This document shows, one piece after another, positions 17,600 through 26,258 of a stretch of 64,000 nucleotides of DNA. Made by a program: the position numbers and the translations under genes. Position 1 is the stretch's first letter. Each line of letters opens with the position of its first letter. A model generated the notes under the pieces. It was not told the origin of the DNA. It was given only the letters and a program-made list of their open reading frames with translations, and did not search any database. The stretch is from Planktothricoides raciborskii GIHE-MW2 (lineage in GTDB: Bacteria > Cyanobacteriota > Cyanobacteriia > Cyanobacteriales > Laspinemataceae), in NCBI RefSeq assembly GCF_040564635.1, contig NZ_CP159837.1:4265001-4329000 (forward strand), in the 5' to 3' direction.

Positions 17600-18094
17600 T
17601 CAAACAAACGCTGTAACCGGCTGACTGACTGGCTGATAGGTGGCAAAAATCTTTCTTACTAAGGGCACATGAGCCGCCGCTTCAATCCACAGCCGAGCAC
17701 CGCATGGGCCGGTTTCGTGGGGAGTGTACACAATTCGGCATGAGCCATTTATCTCTAATTCATGGCATTCATGCTGGTTTTTGCCTTCTTTGACCACAAT
17801 CGGCGGCTCATTCTGTCCTTCTTTGGCGTTTTTGCCAATAGTTTGCCGGTTGACCAGGATGCAGGTTTCGACTTGGCGGGGGCGCTTGTACCAGGTGCCT
17901 TTGGGTCCTTTGCCGCGTTCTTCGATGACCGGCATTCCGTTAAATAAGGGGATGATCCAGGCGCGGCCTTGTTTTTCGGCACCTTTGACTCTGCCTTGCT
18001 GGAGGAGAATGCGGAGTCTGACGGTGGAAATGCCTAGGTAGTGGGCGGCTTCGGTGGTGCCGATATGGGTGGGGCTGCTGGTTGGGTTGCTCAT
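17600..18094 (-). CDS. Helix-turn-helix DNA-binding protein
   Basis: 164 residues from ATG 18094, which has an AGGA ribosome site 5 bases upstream; an upstream TTG frame extension (18121) overlaps an operator-like site and is less likely. Residues about 10-45 (IGTTEAAHYLGISTVRLRILLQQGRVKGAEKQGRAWIIP) form a MerR/excisionase-like winged helix that reads a helix-turn-helix as in the HTH_17 family. The rest, with several conserved-looking His/Cys/Arg positions (HECHELEINGSCRIVYTPHETGPCGARLWIEA), is unassigned. It may be an autoregulated transcription factor or a plasmid/element-type excision regulator. It ends inside a repeat-rich zone. Confidence 0.7.
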   Translation of the reverse strand: MSNPTSSPTHIGTTEAAHYLGISTVRLRILLQQGRVKGAEKQGRAWIIPLFNGMPVIEERGKGPKGTWYKRPRQVETCILVNRQTIGKNAKEGQNEPPIVVKEGKNQHECHELEINGSCRIVYTPHETGPCGARLWIEAAAHVPLVRKIFATYQPVSQPVTAFV

Positions 18095-18107
18095 TTTTCC
18101 TGGCTTT

Positions 18108-18127
18108 TTACTACATCGCAATAGTAA
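18108..18127 (-). promoter_or_regulatory. Candidate operator, copy 1
   Basis: TTACTACATCGCAATAGTAA, an inverted repeat TTACTA-N8-TAGTAA, lies 14 bp upstream of the HTH gene start. A nearly identical copy is 93 bp further upstream. Position and duplication suggest binding by the HTH protein itself. Confidence 0.5.
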
Positions 18128-18200
18128 TTTAGCAGGGATAAATCAGAATGTCAAGAGGTTTTTTATTTTTTATTTTTTGTTGTTTGTTGGTTGTTTTGAT

Positions 18201-18220
18201 TTACTACATCGTAATAGTAA
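18201..18220 (-). promoter_or_regulatory. Candidate operator, copy 2
   Basis: TTACTACATCGTAATAGTAA differs from copy 1 at one base (T for C) and keeps both TTACTA and TAGTAA half-sites. The spacing between the two sites is 93 bp from start to start. Confidence 0.5.
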
Positions 18221-18298
18221 GGATTGGCAGCGGATAGCTGATGGGATAACGGATTGGCAGCGGATGAATTGGCTATTTTATTTTCGGATAGCGATCGC

Positions 18299-18560
18299 CT
18301 CCAAGACCAAGAAACCGGGTTTCTTTCGGGCATCCCACAGATAACTGTGATTTTCACCACAGAAACCCGGTTTCTTGGGCGATCTGCGAGGATCAAGAAA
18401 CCGGGTTTCTTGTTTGTATCCCGTAGATGCACTGTGATATCCCGAAAATAAACTCGGTTTCTGCCCGGTTTTTGGGGTATCTCTGAGGACTAAGAAACCG
18501 GGGAAACTGGTTTTTATCCGACAGATAATTGTGATATCCCGAAAAGAAACCCGGTTTCTG
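18299..18560. repeat. Cluster of AGAAACCSGGTTTCT palindromes
   Basis: Five or more copies in alternating orientation (AGAAACCGGGTTTCT, AGAAACCCGGTTTCT), linked by shared segments such as CACAGATAACTGTGAT and GATATCCCGAAAA. This is the same composite element found at 25920-26250 and 26860-27360. Confidence 0.85.
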
Positions 18561-18753
18561 AATCCTCCCAAATAGTAAATACGAATCATTATTTGTTAGT
18601 TGTATGCCGAGTACATAGTTATTTTATTTATTTTTTAAATAACCATTTTTATTACTTTTAATAAATTATCAAATATAATTATAAAATTAACCTTTATTGG
18701 GTTTATCACTGAGCATAGCCGCGCATAAGTTTATATCAGAGATGAGTTATTTT

Positions 18754-18895
18754 GGCTCAGTTGCGGCTCAATTGCGGCTCAGTTGCGGCTCAGTTAGGAC
18801 TCGGTTAAAGCTCATTTAGAGCGAGTTGCGGCTCAGTTTCGGCTCAGTTGCGGCTCAGTTGCGGCTCAGTTAGAGCGGTTTTTGGCTCAGTTTTT
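18754..18895. repeat. Array of 11-bp repeats (CAGTTGCGGCT)
   Basis: About 12-13 imperfect units of period 11, for example GGCTCAGTTGC, GGCTCAATTGC and GGCTCAGTTAG, in the 1 kb gap upstream of the COP23-like gene. The period equals about one helical turn, so equivalent bases face one side of the DNA. The rest of 18561-19089 is AT-rich. Confidence 0.8.
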
Positions 18896-19089
18896 AGTCG
18901 TTTTAGATCGTCGATAGATCAGTTTTGTCGAAAAATAAATCAGCCAAAAATATCAGTAAAAAATATGTAAATTTTTGAAAAAGTATTGGCATTTTTGTGA
19001 TAAATGATTAAAATATAAAAAGCAAAATTTATTTTGCAACGATCGCCCCGAACAACTGAATATATCATTCAAAACTTAGGAGCATATAT

Positions 19090-19737
19090 ATGATGAATAC
19101 GCGATCGTTAGCCAGCTTTTTCACTACAGCCGCGCTAACTTTAACGACCGTAGCCGCCTTCCAGTCACCGAGTAAAGCGGATAACACTACTTTCCACTGC
19201 GGAGTTTGGGTGACAGGGCCAAATGCAGGTGTTCCCGTCACTTTCGCTCAAACCCCTATCGGCGCGATTCCGATTATTAATTGGGTATCCCATCAGTTCA
19301 GCGATTCTGGCTATACCCCAGAACGCCGTTGTCAGGAAGTTTCAGGGCGATTCCAAAGTGCTTATAACCAGGGGACTTTGAATTACATCACCACTGGGTA
19401 TAAAAACGGGCAGCCCGTGGTTTGCACCAGCAGCAATAATGGCGGACCTTGCAGCATGGTGTTATTCACTCTGAAACCGGGTAGCGACGCCAGTCGGACG
19501 GTTCAGCAGTTATTCGATATCCGCAACTTGGCCGCTGGCCCTTTGAATGAATCAGAAGGAAAGGTTTATCTGGATATGAACGCCTTCTTGGAAGGGTCGT
19601 CACCAGTAGATGCCAGTCAAATTCAAGGGGCTGGTGGTTCAAACGCTTCGTCCCCAACTCCTTCGCCAGCACCAGGGGCGACTTCTCCGAGTCCGATGCC
19701 TCAGCCCAGCAGTGGGGGTGGTGGAACAGCTTGGTAG
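19090..19737 (+). CDS. COP23-domain exported protein
   Basis: 215 residues. A Sec signal peptide is clear (residues 1-31, SLASFFTTAALTLTTVAAFQ, cut after SKA). The mature part has the COP23 pattern: FHCGVWV, TPERRCQEVSGRFQSAYNQG, YITTGYKNGQPVVC and VLFTLKPG followed by an aspartate/arginine-rich segment, with paired cysteines. COP23 was described as a circadian-oscillating membrane-associated polypeptide in Cyanothece; its activity is unknown. The C-terminus is a Pro/Ser/Gly tail. ATG at 19090 has AGGAG at 19078-19082. It opens a plus-strand island of exported proteins, with a protease gene 314 bp downstream. Confidence 0.85.
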   Translation: MMNTRSLASFFTTAALTLTTVAAFQSPSKADNTTFHCGVWVTGPNAGVPVTFAQTPIGAIPIINWVSHQFSDSGYTPERRCQEVSGRFQSAYNQGTLNYITTGYKNGQPVVCTSSNNGGPCSMVLFTLKPGSDASRTVQQLFDIRNLAAGPLNESEGKVYLDMNAFLEGSSPVDASQIQGAGGSNASSPTPSPAPGATSPSPMPQPSSGGGGTAW

Positions 19738-20051
19738 ATTTCGTTTTTTGTTTTGCTATGTCGCAAAAAAGATCCTCTGCTTGTGCCACCAAGCGAGGAT
19801 CTCCAGAGATGAAAAGCAGAGGATTTAGGCCGCTCGGATATGCCAACGAATTCCTCGGCTTTTCCTAGAAGCCGGGGAATTCTGATATCCCAGCGAAGTC
19901 CCCGGCGGTGCCAAAACAGAACTTACGCATTATTTCTATATATCGAAGATATCGAAGGCTTGGTATTGAAGGTTTGACTCGCGATCGCTCCTAAAATTCA
20001 GCGCTTGATAGTTAATACGGCGTAAGTTCGGCAAAAGCCGGGGGCTTTTTT
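19738..20051 (+). other. Intergenic region between COP23 gene and protease gene
   Basis: GATCCTCTGCTTG (19770) and AGCAGAGGATTT (19815) form a hairpin that could end the COP23 transcript. CGGAATTCCTCGGCTT-type arms near 19845-19880 (GAATTCCTCGGCTT / AAGCCGGGGAATTC) form a second one. No gene is seen. Confidence 0.4.
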
Positions 20052-21404
20052 ATGTTGAAAGTAACTTATCACAGTTTAATGATGAATTTTCTTTGGCTAT
20101 CGACAGCGGCTTGTTTGGGTACGGTTTGCTTGGCTTGGCCATCACAGGCACAACCATCGGTTTTTCCTGAAGGCTTTTCGGAATCGACAGAGACAGAGCT
20201 TGCGCTTGGGGAAACTTCGGCGCAGGCAAGCTTTGATGCTACTAGGCTTTACCAGGTCGCCCGGTCTATTTCGGTGAAGGTTTATACCGGCTCTACCAAT
20301 GGTTCCGGGTTGATTATTCAGCGCCAGGGGTCGGTTTATACGATGGTGACAAATCGTCATGTGCTGACTCCAGGGGCTCCTTACCGAGTGGAGACGGCGG
20401 ACGGTCGGGTGTATTCGGCTGAGGTGCTGGAAAATGTGGCTTTCGGCGGCAATGATTTGGCGCTGTTGCAGTTTTCTAGTACCCAGGATTATCCCGTAGC
20501 TTCTCTGGGGGCGGGGGCAAGTTTGACAGTGGGCGATCGCGTCTATGCCGGGGGATTTCCCAATGGGGTCGATCCGTCTCAGGCTGGGGGCTTTGTGTTC
20601 CGGGATGGGACGGTGACGTTGTTGCCCGATCGCGCCTTGGAAAAAGGCTATCAACTTGGGTTTAGCAATCGGATCGATAAGGGGATGAGCGGCGGGCCGT
20701 TGCTGAACGATCGCGGTGAAGTCGTGGGGATTAACGGAATGCACGCTTATCCTCTGTGGGGCAATCCTTATATATATATAGACGGTTCCGAACCGAGCGC
20801 GGCAACTCGTGAGGTAATGGTGCGCTCTAGTTGGGCGATTCCCATGGAAACTTTGGTGCAGTTGGCAGCGGGTTTGTCCTTAAGGCATTCTGGCTTATCC
20901 GCAAATTTGCCCACTAATCCCTCCGCAGGGTTATGGCCAAATTCATCAGGCAACCTACCAGCAAATTCATCGGCCAATTTGCCGCCAGTAGCTTGGGGAG
21001 GTTTTGGTCAAGGAATCGGGGGAGATACTGGATTACCCACTGAGGATGGCTTTTTGATTCAGCCGTTGGACGAAACATTGGGGGGAGATAACGGGACTGG
21101 TCTGGGGGCAATTTCGCCGTCAACCAGTAACGGTCAACGGTCAATCATGAACAATCAACCATTGGCACCATTACCTCCCAACCCAGATAGTTTCTTGAAT
21201 CCACAAATAAATCCGCAACTCAGCCCGCAATTAAGCCCGCAACGGAACTCGCAGCTAAACCCACAACTAGGGGGAACGCTTTCTACGTCCGATGGCTTGT
21301 TAATTATGCCCCTGGAGTCGGGAACGGAGAATAATTTCTCTAATTTTGCCCCAGAGGTGGCGTCTCCTCAGTTGGCAAATCCATCTGGACAGACTGCTTG
21401 GTAA
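20052..21404 (+). CDS. Exported trypsin-like serine protease with disordered tail
   Basis: 450 residues. A signal peptide precedes residue 34 (internal Met11 is an alternative start). The S1-type catalytic triad is visible: His103 in TNRHVLTP, Asp135 in GGNDLALLQF and Ser213 in GMSGGPLLN. It would act in the periplasm or outside the cell. From about residue 290 on the protein is a low-complexity Asn/Pro/Ser/Leu-rich tail with short repeats (NLPANSSANLPP, PQLSPQLSPQ). The same protease type recurs in the next gene, fused to TPRs. No PDZ domain is seen, unlike DegP. Confidence 0.88.
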   Translation: MLKVTYHSLMMNFLWLSTAACLGTVCLAWPSQAQPSVFPEGFSESTETELALGETSAQASFDATRLYQVARSISVKVYTGSTNGSGLIIQRQGSVYTMVTNRHVLTPGAPYRVETADGRVYSAEVLENVAFGGNDLALLQFSSTQDYPVASLGAGASLTVGDRVYAGGFPNGVDPSQAGGFVFRDGTVTLLPDRALEKGYQLGFSNRIDKGMSGGPLLNDRGEVVGINGMHAYPLWGNPYIYIDGSEPSAATREVMVRSSWAIPMETLVQLAAGLSLRHSGLSANLPTNPSAGLWPNSSGNLPANSSANLPPVAWGGFGQGIGGDTGLPTEDGFLIQPLDETLGGDNGTGLGAISPSTSNGQRSIMNNQPLAPLPPNPDSFLNPQINPQLSPQLSPQRNSQLNPQLGGTLSTSDGLLIMPLESGTENNFSNFAPEVASPQLANPSGQTAW

Positions 21405-21410
21405 TTAGGG

Positions 21411-21745
21411 GGAGATGAGGGGATGAGGAGACCGCCGACGGCGGAGGGGCGGAGGGGCGGAGGATCTGAGGAGATGAGGAGATGAGGAGATGAGGAGATG
21501 AGGAGATGAGGAGATGAGGAGATGAGGAGATGAGGAGCAGAGGGGAGAGTGAATAGTGAATAGTGAATAGTGAATAGTGATATTTTTTCAACTTTTAACT
21601 TTTCACTTTTAACTTTTCACTTCTCCCCCGCTCCTCTGCTCCCCCGCTCCCCCGCTCCTCTGCTCCCCTGCACCCCCTGCTCCCCTGCACCCCGTCCCTG
21701 GGAATAAAAGAAGAAAAGTAAGAATAAGAATGAAAAAGAGGTAAG
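21411..21745. repeat. GATGAGGA octamer array and CTCCCCTG-type tract
   Basis: Between the two protease genes, about ten units of GATGAGGA lie at 21465-21540. GAATAGTGAATAGT repeats (21550-21578) follow, then a CCCCTGCTCCCC-rich strand at 21620-21700. The purine strand then pyrimidine strand arrangement allows partial pairing. No gene. Confidence 0.75.
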
Positions 21746-21747
21746 CC

Positions 21748-23682
21748 ATGAGATTTCCCTACGAACTTTCTGCCGCACTGATGGGAACTACAGCGGCGAT
21801 CGTGATGTTTCAGCCGCAAATCGCCCAAGCTTTAACTGTGGAAGAACTGTCTCAACGAGCTCGAGAAATTACGGTTTTAATTAGAAATAATGAATCGGCG
21901 TCTGGGTCTGGGTCTGGGGTGATTATTGGCAAAAGTGGAGACAGTCCCCAGGTCTATTATGTCCTGACTGCTTATCATGTGGTTCAAGATCGAGAGTTAG
22001 GAAAAGAAAGGGGATATACAATTGTCACCCCAGGCAAAGAAGATAAGGCAACTGAAGAAGTTATCCTCGATTATGCTACGGTTCAACAGTTAACGGACGA
22101 GAATGGGGAACTGGTGGATTTGGCAATTTTGCAATTTACCAGCGATCGCGATTATCGCATAGCGACCTTGGCTAATTATGACTTAAAATCTCAAGTAGGC
22201 AGCAATACTTCTCAATTGGTTTTTGCCTCTGGTTGGCCTGCAGGAAGAGAAGAAGCACAGCGATTATTTAGCCCAGGATTACGAGTAGGCAAAGATTTGG
22301 CTGCGGCTTTAGCAAATCGTTCAAGTCAATTAGGTTATGAGTTACTTTACACCAGTATTACTTACCCCGGTATGAGTGGTGGCCCGGTATTGGATGCTAA
22401 TGGCTATGTGATTGCGATTCATGGTCAGTCAGAAGGGGATCGAGTCAATGAAGTTGAAGCCGGAACTAATGATTTTCGGGTTCGTTCAGGATATAGTATG
22501 GGAATTCCCATTCAAACTTTTTTAGGTCATCAAACCGCCCAAGAAATTCAAACCGTTTTACAAACAACTACGGAAGCACCGAGGAATGTAAGTCGGGAAG
22601 ATGTAGCAGCGTCTTTGACTTCTCTTGTGCCAGAAACTCCTGAAGGTGAACGAGCAGAAGATCCTCGCGTATGGGTGAATTATGGGAATGAATTGTGGCG
22701 CATTGGGGATGTTTTTAAGGCTACAGGAAATCAAGAAGGGATTAAATACCAAAATTATGCGATCGCGGCTTATGATAAGGCGGTAGAAAAAGCCCCATCT
22801 TTCTATCAAGCTTGGTTGGCGCGAGGCAATGTGTTTACTGATTTAGGAGACTTTAAAAATGCGCTGATTTCTTATGAAAAAGCTATTGAGACTTTTCCTT
22901 ATGAGCAAACTCGTGAAAATTACCAAAATCCGAAGAAAGAAGAGGAGAAAACTCAGGCTGAACGGGATTTAGATTTATATGCTAGTCTGTGGCGCTATAA
23001 GGGCTTAGTTTTATCTAAGTTAAACCGCTATGATGAAGCATTGGGTGCTTTTGAAAAAGTATTAGAAGTTAATGAAACTGACTTTGTGGCGGTAGATTTA
23101 AAAGGCTTTGCCCAGATGGAGTTAGGAGAAAATGAGACAGCTTTAGCATCTTTTGAACGGGCAATTGAGCTTAACCCAGAATATCTTTTCGCTTGGGTTC
23201 ACAAAGGTGATGCTTTAGCTAAGTTAGACCGTTTACCTGCCGCTGTTGCCGCTTATGAACAGGTGTTAAGAATTCAGCCAAATTATTATAATGCTGCTTT
23301 CCAACGGGCTGATGTTTTGGCCGAATTTTTACGACAAAATGGAGAGACTCCAGAGGCGTTGGCGGACATTTTGGCGATTAATTTGGCACAGTCTGATGGT
23401 TTACACCGGCTGGGTTTAGCCCAATTTGGTTTAACAGACCGAGAAGGGGCGATCGCTACTTTTAGCGAAGCAACTAACCGTAATCCTGATGATGCCGCTG
23501 CTTGGGCAGCGAAGGGGTTAACTTTAATTGTGGATAACCGCTATGCCGAAGCCCGATTAGCTTTTGAAAAAGCCCTAGAAATTAATCCTGAAAATGCAGC
23601 AACTTTAGATGCTTTAGCAATATTAAAGCAGCTAGAAGAGTTAGATGATTCACAGTCAGGTTTGGGAGGGGTATCGCAATGA
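21748..23682 (+). CDS. Exported trypsin-like protease fused to TPR repeats
   Basis: 644 residues. A signal peptide (1-28, ending AQA) is followed by an S1-type protease domain: His77 in LTAYHVVQ, Asp124 in LVDLAILQF and Ser210 in PGMSGGPVLD. From about residue 310 to 640 there are roughly seven tetratricopeptide repeats (for example YQAWLARGNVFTDLGDFKNALISYEKAIE, AWAAKGLTLIVDNRYAEARLAFEKALEINPE). The TPR part probably docks partner proteins in the periplasm. ATG 21748 follows GAGG. Its stop overlaps the next start as ATGA, so the two are translationally coupled. All triad residues are present, so activity is expected. Confidence 0.9.
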   Translation: MRFPYELSAALMGTTAAIVMFQPQIAQALTVEELSQRAREITVLIRNNESASGSGSGVIIGKSGDSPQVYYVLTAYHVVQDRELGKERGYTIVTPGKEDKATEEVILDYATVQQLTDENGELVDLAILQFTSDRDYRIATLANYDLKSQVGSNTSQLVFASGWPAGREEAQRLFSPGLRVGKDLAAALANRSSQLGYELLYTSITYPGMSGGPVLDANGYVIAIHGQSEGDRVNEVEAGTNDFRVRSGYSMGIPIQTFLGHQTAQEIQTVLQTTTEAPRNVSREDVAASLTSLVPETPEGERAEDPRVWVNYGNELWRIGDVFKATGNQEGIKYQNYAIAAYDKAVEKAPSFYQAWLARGNVFTDLGDFKNALISYEKAIETFPYEQTRENYQNPKKEEEKTQAERDLDLYASLWRYKGLVLSKLNRYDEALGAFEKVLEVNETDFVAVDLKGFAQMELGENETALASFERAIELNPEYLFAWVHKGDALAKLDRLPAAVAAYEQVLRIQPNYYNAAFQRADVLAEFLRQNGETPEALADILAINLAQSDGLHRLGLAQFGLTDREGAIATFSEATNRNPDDAAAWAAKGLTLIVDNRYAEARLAFEKALEINPENAATLDALAILKQLEELDDSQSGLGGVSQ

Positions 23683-24650
23683 TATTTAAGCCTGTTTCCC
23701 GTGAGACGGGAAAACTTACCGAGGGCGCGATCGCCTTTATATCTATTTTGGCGATGCAAATGTTTAGTCAGATGTTTAGTCAGAGTATTTGCGCCCAAGA
23801 ATTAGGCCAATTTGTTCAATTTGCTCCCCCAGATCCTCCGAATGTAGAAACTCCTACCAGGGGCGAAACATCACGGGAATCATTAGAACAAGAGTGGTTA
23901 TTGCCTCTTCCTCCTAAAGTAGACGTTACGGTGCCCCAACAAGTTCAAGGAGTTGGTTCACAACGTCGCGTTGCCCCCAGTTCCAGTATTCTTTCTCCCA
24001 CCGCTTTTACTGCGCGTTGGGGTCAAGCTTTTACCGGGGCAGGGTTTCAAGAAAGAACCAGATTTACTGATAGTTCTGATGGGGCAATATCCACAGGTTT
24101 TGGGGTCGGCGATCCTCGGAAAAACGTAGCTTTTCAAACCACAATTACGGTCTTGGATTTATTTAGTAACCGGGATTATGATGACGGTTTTATGAAGCGA
24201 GGTAGTTTTAGCTTTAAAGCCGGTCGAATCGTTGCTAATAATTGGATGGTTGCTGTGGGCATAGAAAACGCTATTGTCTGGGGTTTTACCGATGCGGGAA
24301 CTAGCGTTTATGGGGTCGCTTCGAGAACATTTAACCTTAAAGAAAGTACCGCCGACCCTTTAAGTAGACTGACGGTTTCTCTGGGATTAGGTAATGGGCG
24401 ATTTCGCACGGAAGATGATTTTAACGATGATACAAATACGGTCAATATTTTTGGCAGTGTTGGTTTAAGAATTGCCCAACCTGTTTCCGCGATCGCGGAC
24501 TGGTCGGGGCAAGATTTATCGTTAGGATTTTCTGTTGTTCCATTACCAAATATTCCCCTGGTAATTAGTCCAGCATTTACCGATATTACTGGCAGTGCGG
24601 GGGACGGAGTTCGGTTCCGGGTGGGAGTTGGTTACAGCTATTTTTTCTAG
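23679..24650 (+). CDS. Exported predicted barrel-like protein, paralogue of the 39909 gene
   Basis: 323 residues, starting in the ATGA overlap with the protease-TPR gene. A short hydrophobic N-terminal segment (AFISILAMQMFSQMF...ICA) suggests export. Residues about 120-323 consist of alternating amphipathic strands ending in GVGYSYFF, with a terminal aromatic residue, as in outer-membrane beta-barrels. The C-terminal 200 residues match the protein at 39909-40934 closely: RFT(D/E), VSLG(L/V)G(N/S)G(R/Q)FRTED, NIP(L/V)VISPA(F/L)TDITGSAGDG and RF followed by GxGY. I know no named family. The tight coupling suggests it works with the protease. Confidence 0.75.
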   Translation: MIFKPVSRETGKLTEGAIAFISILAMQMFSQMFSQSICAQELGQFVQFAPPDPPNVETPTRGETSRESLEQEWLLPLPPKVDVTVPQQVQGVGSQRRVAPSSSILSPTAFTARWGQAFTGAGFQERTRFTDSSDGAISTGFGVGDPRKNVAFQTTITVLDLFSNRDYDDGFMKRGSFSFKAGRIVANNWMVAVGIENAIVWGFTDAGTSVYGVASRTFNLKESTADPLSRLTVSLGLGNGRFRTEDDFNDDTNTVNIFGSVGLRIAQPVSAIADWSGQDLSLGFSVVPLPNIPLVISPAFTDITGSAGDGVRFRVGVGYSYFF

Positions 24651-24959
24651 GAATAAACCTTCAAAAACCGGGTTTCTGTTGTTTAGGCAAAAATACACTT
24701 TTTTACCCAGAAAAAACCCGGTTTTTCTAAAAAGCCGATGGCGGTTTTAAGGGGGGTTGGGGGGATCGATCCGTCCTGTTTGCCAATGCAGGGGCGAAGC
24801 ATTCCGGGATAAAAGTTAATCGGTTAATCCACAAATACCTGCGGGAAAGGGCGAAGCATTCCGGGATAAAAGTTAATCTGCTAACCGATAAATAACTGCC
24901 GGAATGCTTCGCCCCTACGGGTTGGAAATTTTGAAATTATTGTCGCGACTCATAAAGCC
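24651..24959. repeat. AGAAACC hairpin and two GCATTCC repeats
   Basis: An AAAAACCGGGTTTCT / AGAAAAAACCCGGTTTTT inverted pair (24663-24726) follows the barrel gene and may terminate it. TGCAGGGGCGAAGCATTCCGG (about 24788) and a GGCGAAGCATTCCGG copy (about 24850) face CCGGAATGCTTCGCCCCTAC (24899-24918). No gene. Confidence 0.7.
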
Positions 24960-25919
24960 ATGAAAATGCAATTATTTTTATTTAGAATAAGTTTGGTTTT
25001 ACTGTTAGGAAATATTAGCCTGTTACTACTGGTATCAAAAGCATTGTCTTCAGATGCAGGAAATTGTTCTGATTGTCCTATTCCAATTATTGAACCACCA
25101 CCGCCACCACCACCACCACCAGTAAAACCAATACCAGTAACTAACCCAGTAACTAACCCAGTAATTAATCCAGTAACTAACCCAGTAACTAACCCAGTAA
25201 CTAACCCAGTAACTAACCCAGTAACTAACCCAGAAATTAAGCAGCCAAATGTAAACAACAATGGTACTGAAGATTATCCTTTTGAACTGCTGCCTGAAGC
25301 AGACTCAGAGGGATCAGAGGGAACAGAGACAGAAACCGCCGAAACCGCCGAAACAGAAACCACAGAGGCAACCGAAACCGGCGAAACTTCACAGGCAACA
25401 CAGCCAACTCCAATAAACGCCCCAGGAGATACTGTTTCCGCGCCGCAAGTGGAATTTGCCCCCGTTGGAGAAGTGGGCTCACCGACACAAGTTGTCGCAG
25501 AAGCCGCGATCGCGCAATTAGGGGCGGGGACTTTTGGCAGCGGTGACGGTGCGGGTGGTGCTGGGGGTGCCTCCATTCCGGCTTCCGTGCAACAGGCGTT
25601 AAGCACCTTGTTAACTGGAGACCCTACCACTAAATCCTTATTTGGCGATCCACTACTAAACCCTTTAATTCGGGCGTTAGGACAGGGAGGGGCGGGACAA
25701 TTATCCGCGTGGAAACTGGCAGAAAGTTTGCTGGGACTATTGCGCGGTGGCAGGGTAGATGCAAAAAAACTTTTGGCGGCTGTAGCTGCTTACAATGCTT
25801 TAATCAAAGCCAGTAATGACGAATTCTTGCTCAACCCACCGGCAGAATTAGTCGCCATTCGAGCGGTTCTGGCTGAATTAGTCAGTGCAGCGGAGGCGGA
25901 ATTCAGAACCCCCGACTAA
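24960..25919 (+). CDS. Exported Pro/Asn- and Glu/Thr-rich protein of unknown function
   Basis: 319 residues. An N-terminal hydrophobic segment (residues 8-29) acts as signal or anchor. Next come PPPPPPPPP, nine or so copies of the tetrapeptide TNPV (encoded by a 12-bp repeat), and an acidic Glu/Thr tract with ETAETAETET-type repeats. A globular-looking helical domain covers about 205-319 (SVQQALSTLLTGDPTTKSLF ... KKLLAAVAAYNALIKASNDE). I do not recognise it. Its place directly behind the protease-barrel pair, and its own export signal, suggest an envelope or surface linker protein. Confidence 0.7.
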   Translation: MKMQLFLFRISLVLLLGNISLLLLVSKALSSDAGNCSDCPIPIIEPPPPPPPPPVKPIPVTNPVTNPVINPVTNPVTNPVTNPVTNPVTNPEIKQPNVNNNGTEDYPFELLPEADSEGSEGTETETAETAETETTEATETGETSQATQPTPINAPGDTVSAPQVEFAPVGEVGSPTQVVAEAAIAQLGAGTFGSGDGAGGAGGASIPASVQQALSTLLTGDPTTKSLFGDPLLNPLIRALGQGGAGQLSAWKLAESLLGLLRGGRVDAKKLLAAVAAYNALIKASNDEFLLNPPAELVAIRAVLAELVSAAEAEFRTPD

Positions 25920-26258
25920 GAGGACTTAGAAACCGGGTTTCTGGTTTGCATCCCAGAGATAATTGTGATATCCCGAAAAGAAACCCGGTTTCTGGGCGAT
26001 CTGCGAGGACAAAGAAACCGGGTTTCTTGTTTGCCACCCACAGATAACTTTGATATCCCGAAAAGAAACCCGGTTTCTGAACCCCCACGAAGAACCTAGA
26101 AACCGGGTTTCTTGCTTGGATCCCACCGACAACCGTAATTTTCACGACAGAAACCCGGTTTCTGAACCTACCCCAAGGACCTAGAAACCGGGTTTTTTTT
26201 GCCGCCCACAGATAACTTTGATATCCCGAAAAGAAACCCGGTTTCTAGACTATATCTG
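25920..26258. repeat. Cluster of alternating AGAAACC palindromes
   Basis: Eight palindromes in strictly alternating orientation, linked by conserved spacers containing GATATCCCGAAAAG or CCACAGATAACT. Each neighbouring pair forms a longer imperfect inverted repeat of about 65-70 bp. Minus-strand frames here are made by the repeats. Confidence 0.85.

Noticed and set aside
17399-17624. Frames on both strands of the 93-bp duplicate
   Set aside because: Each is simply the repeat unit read twice.
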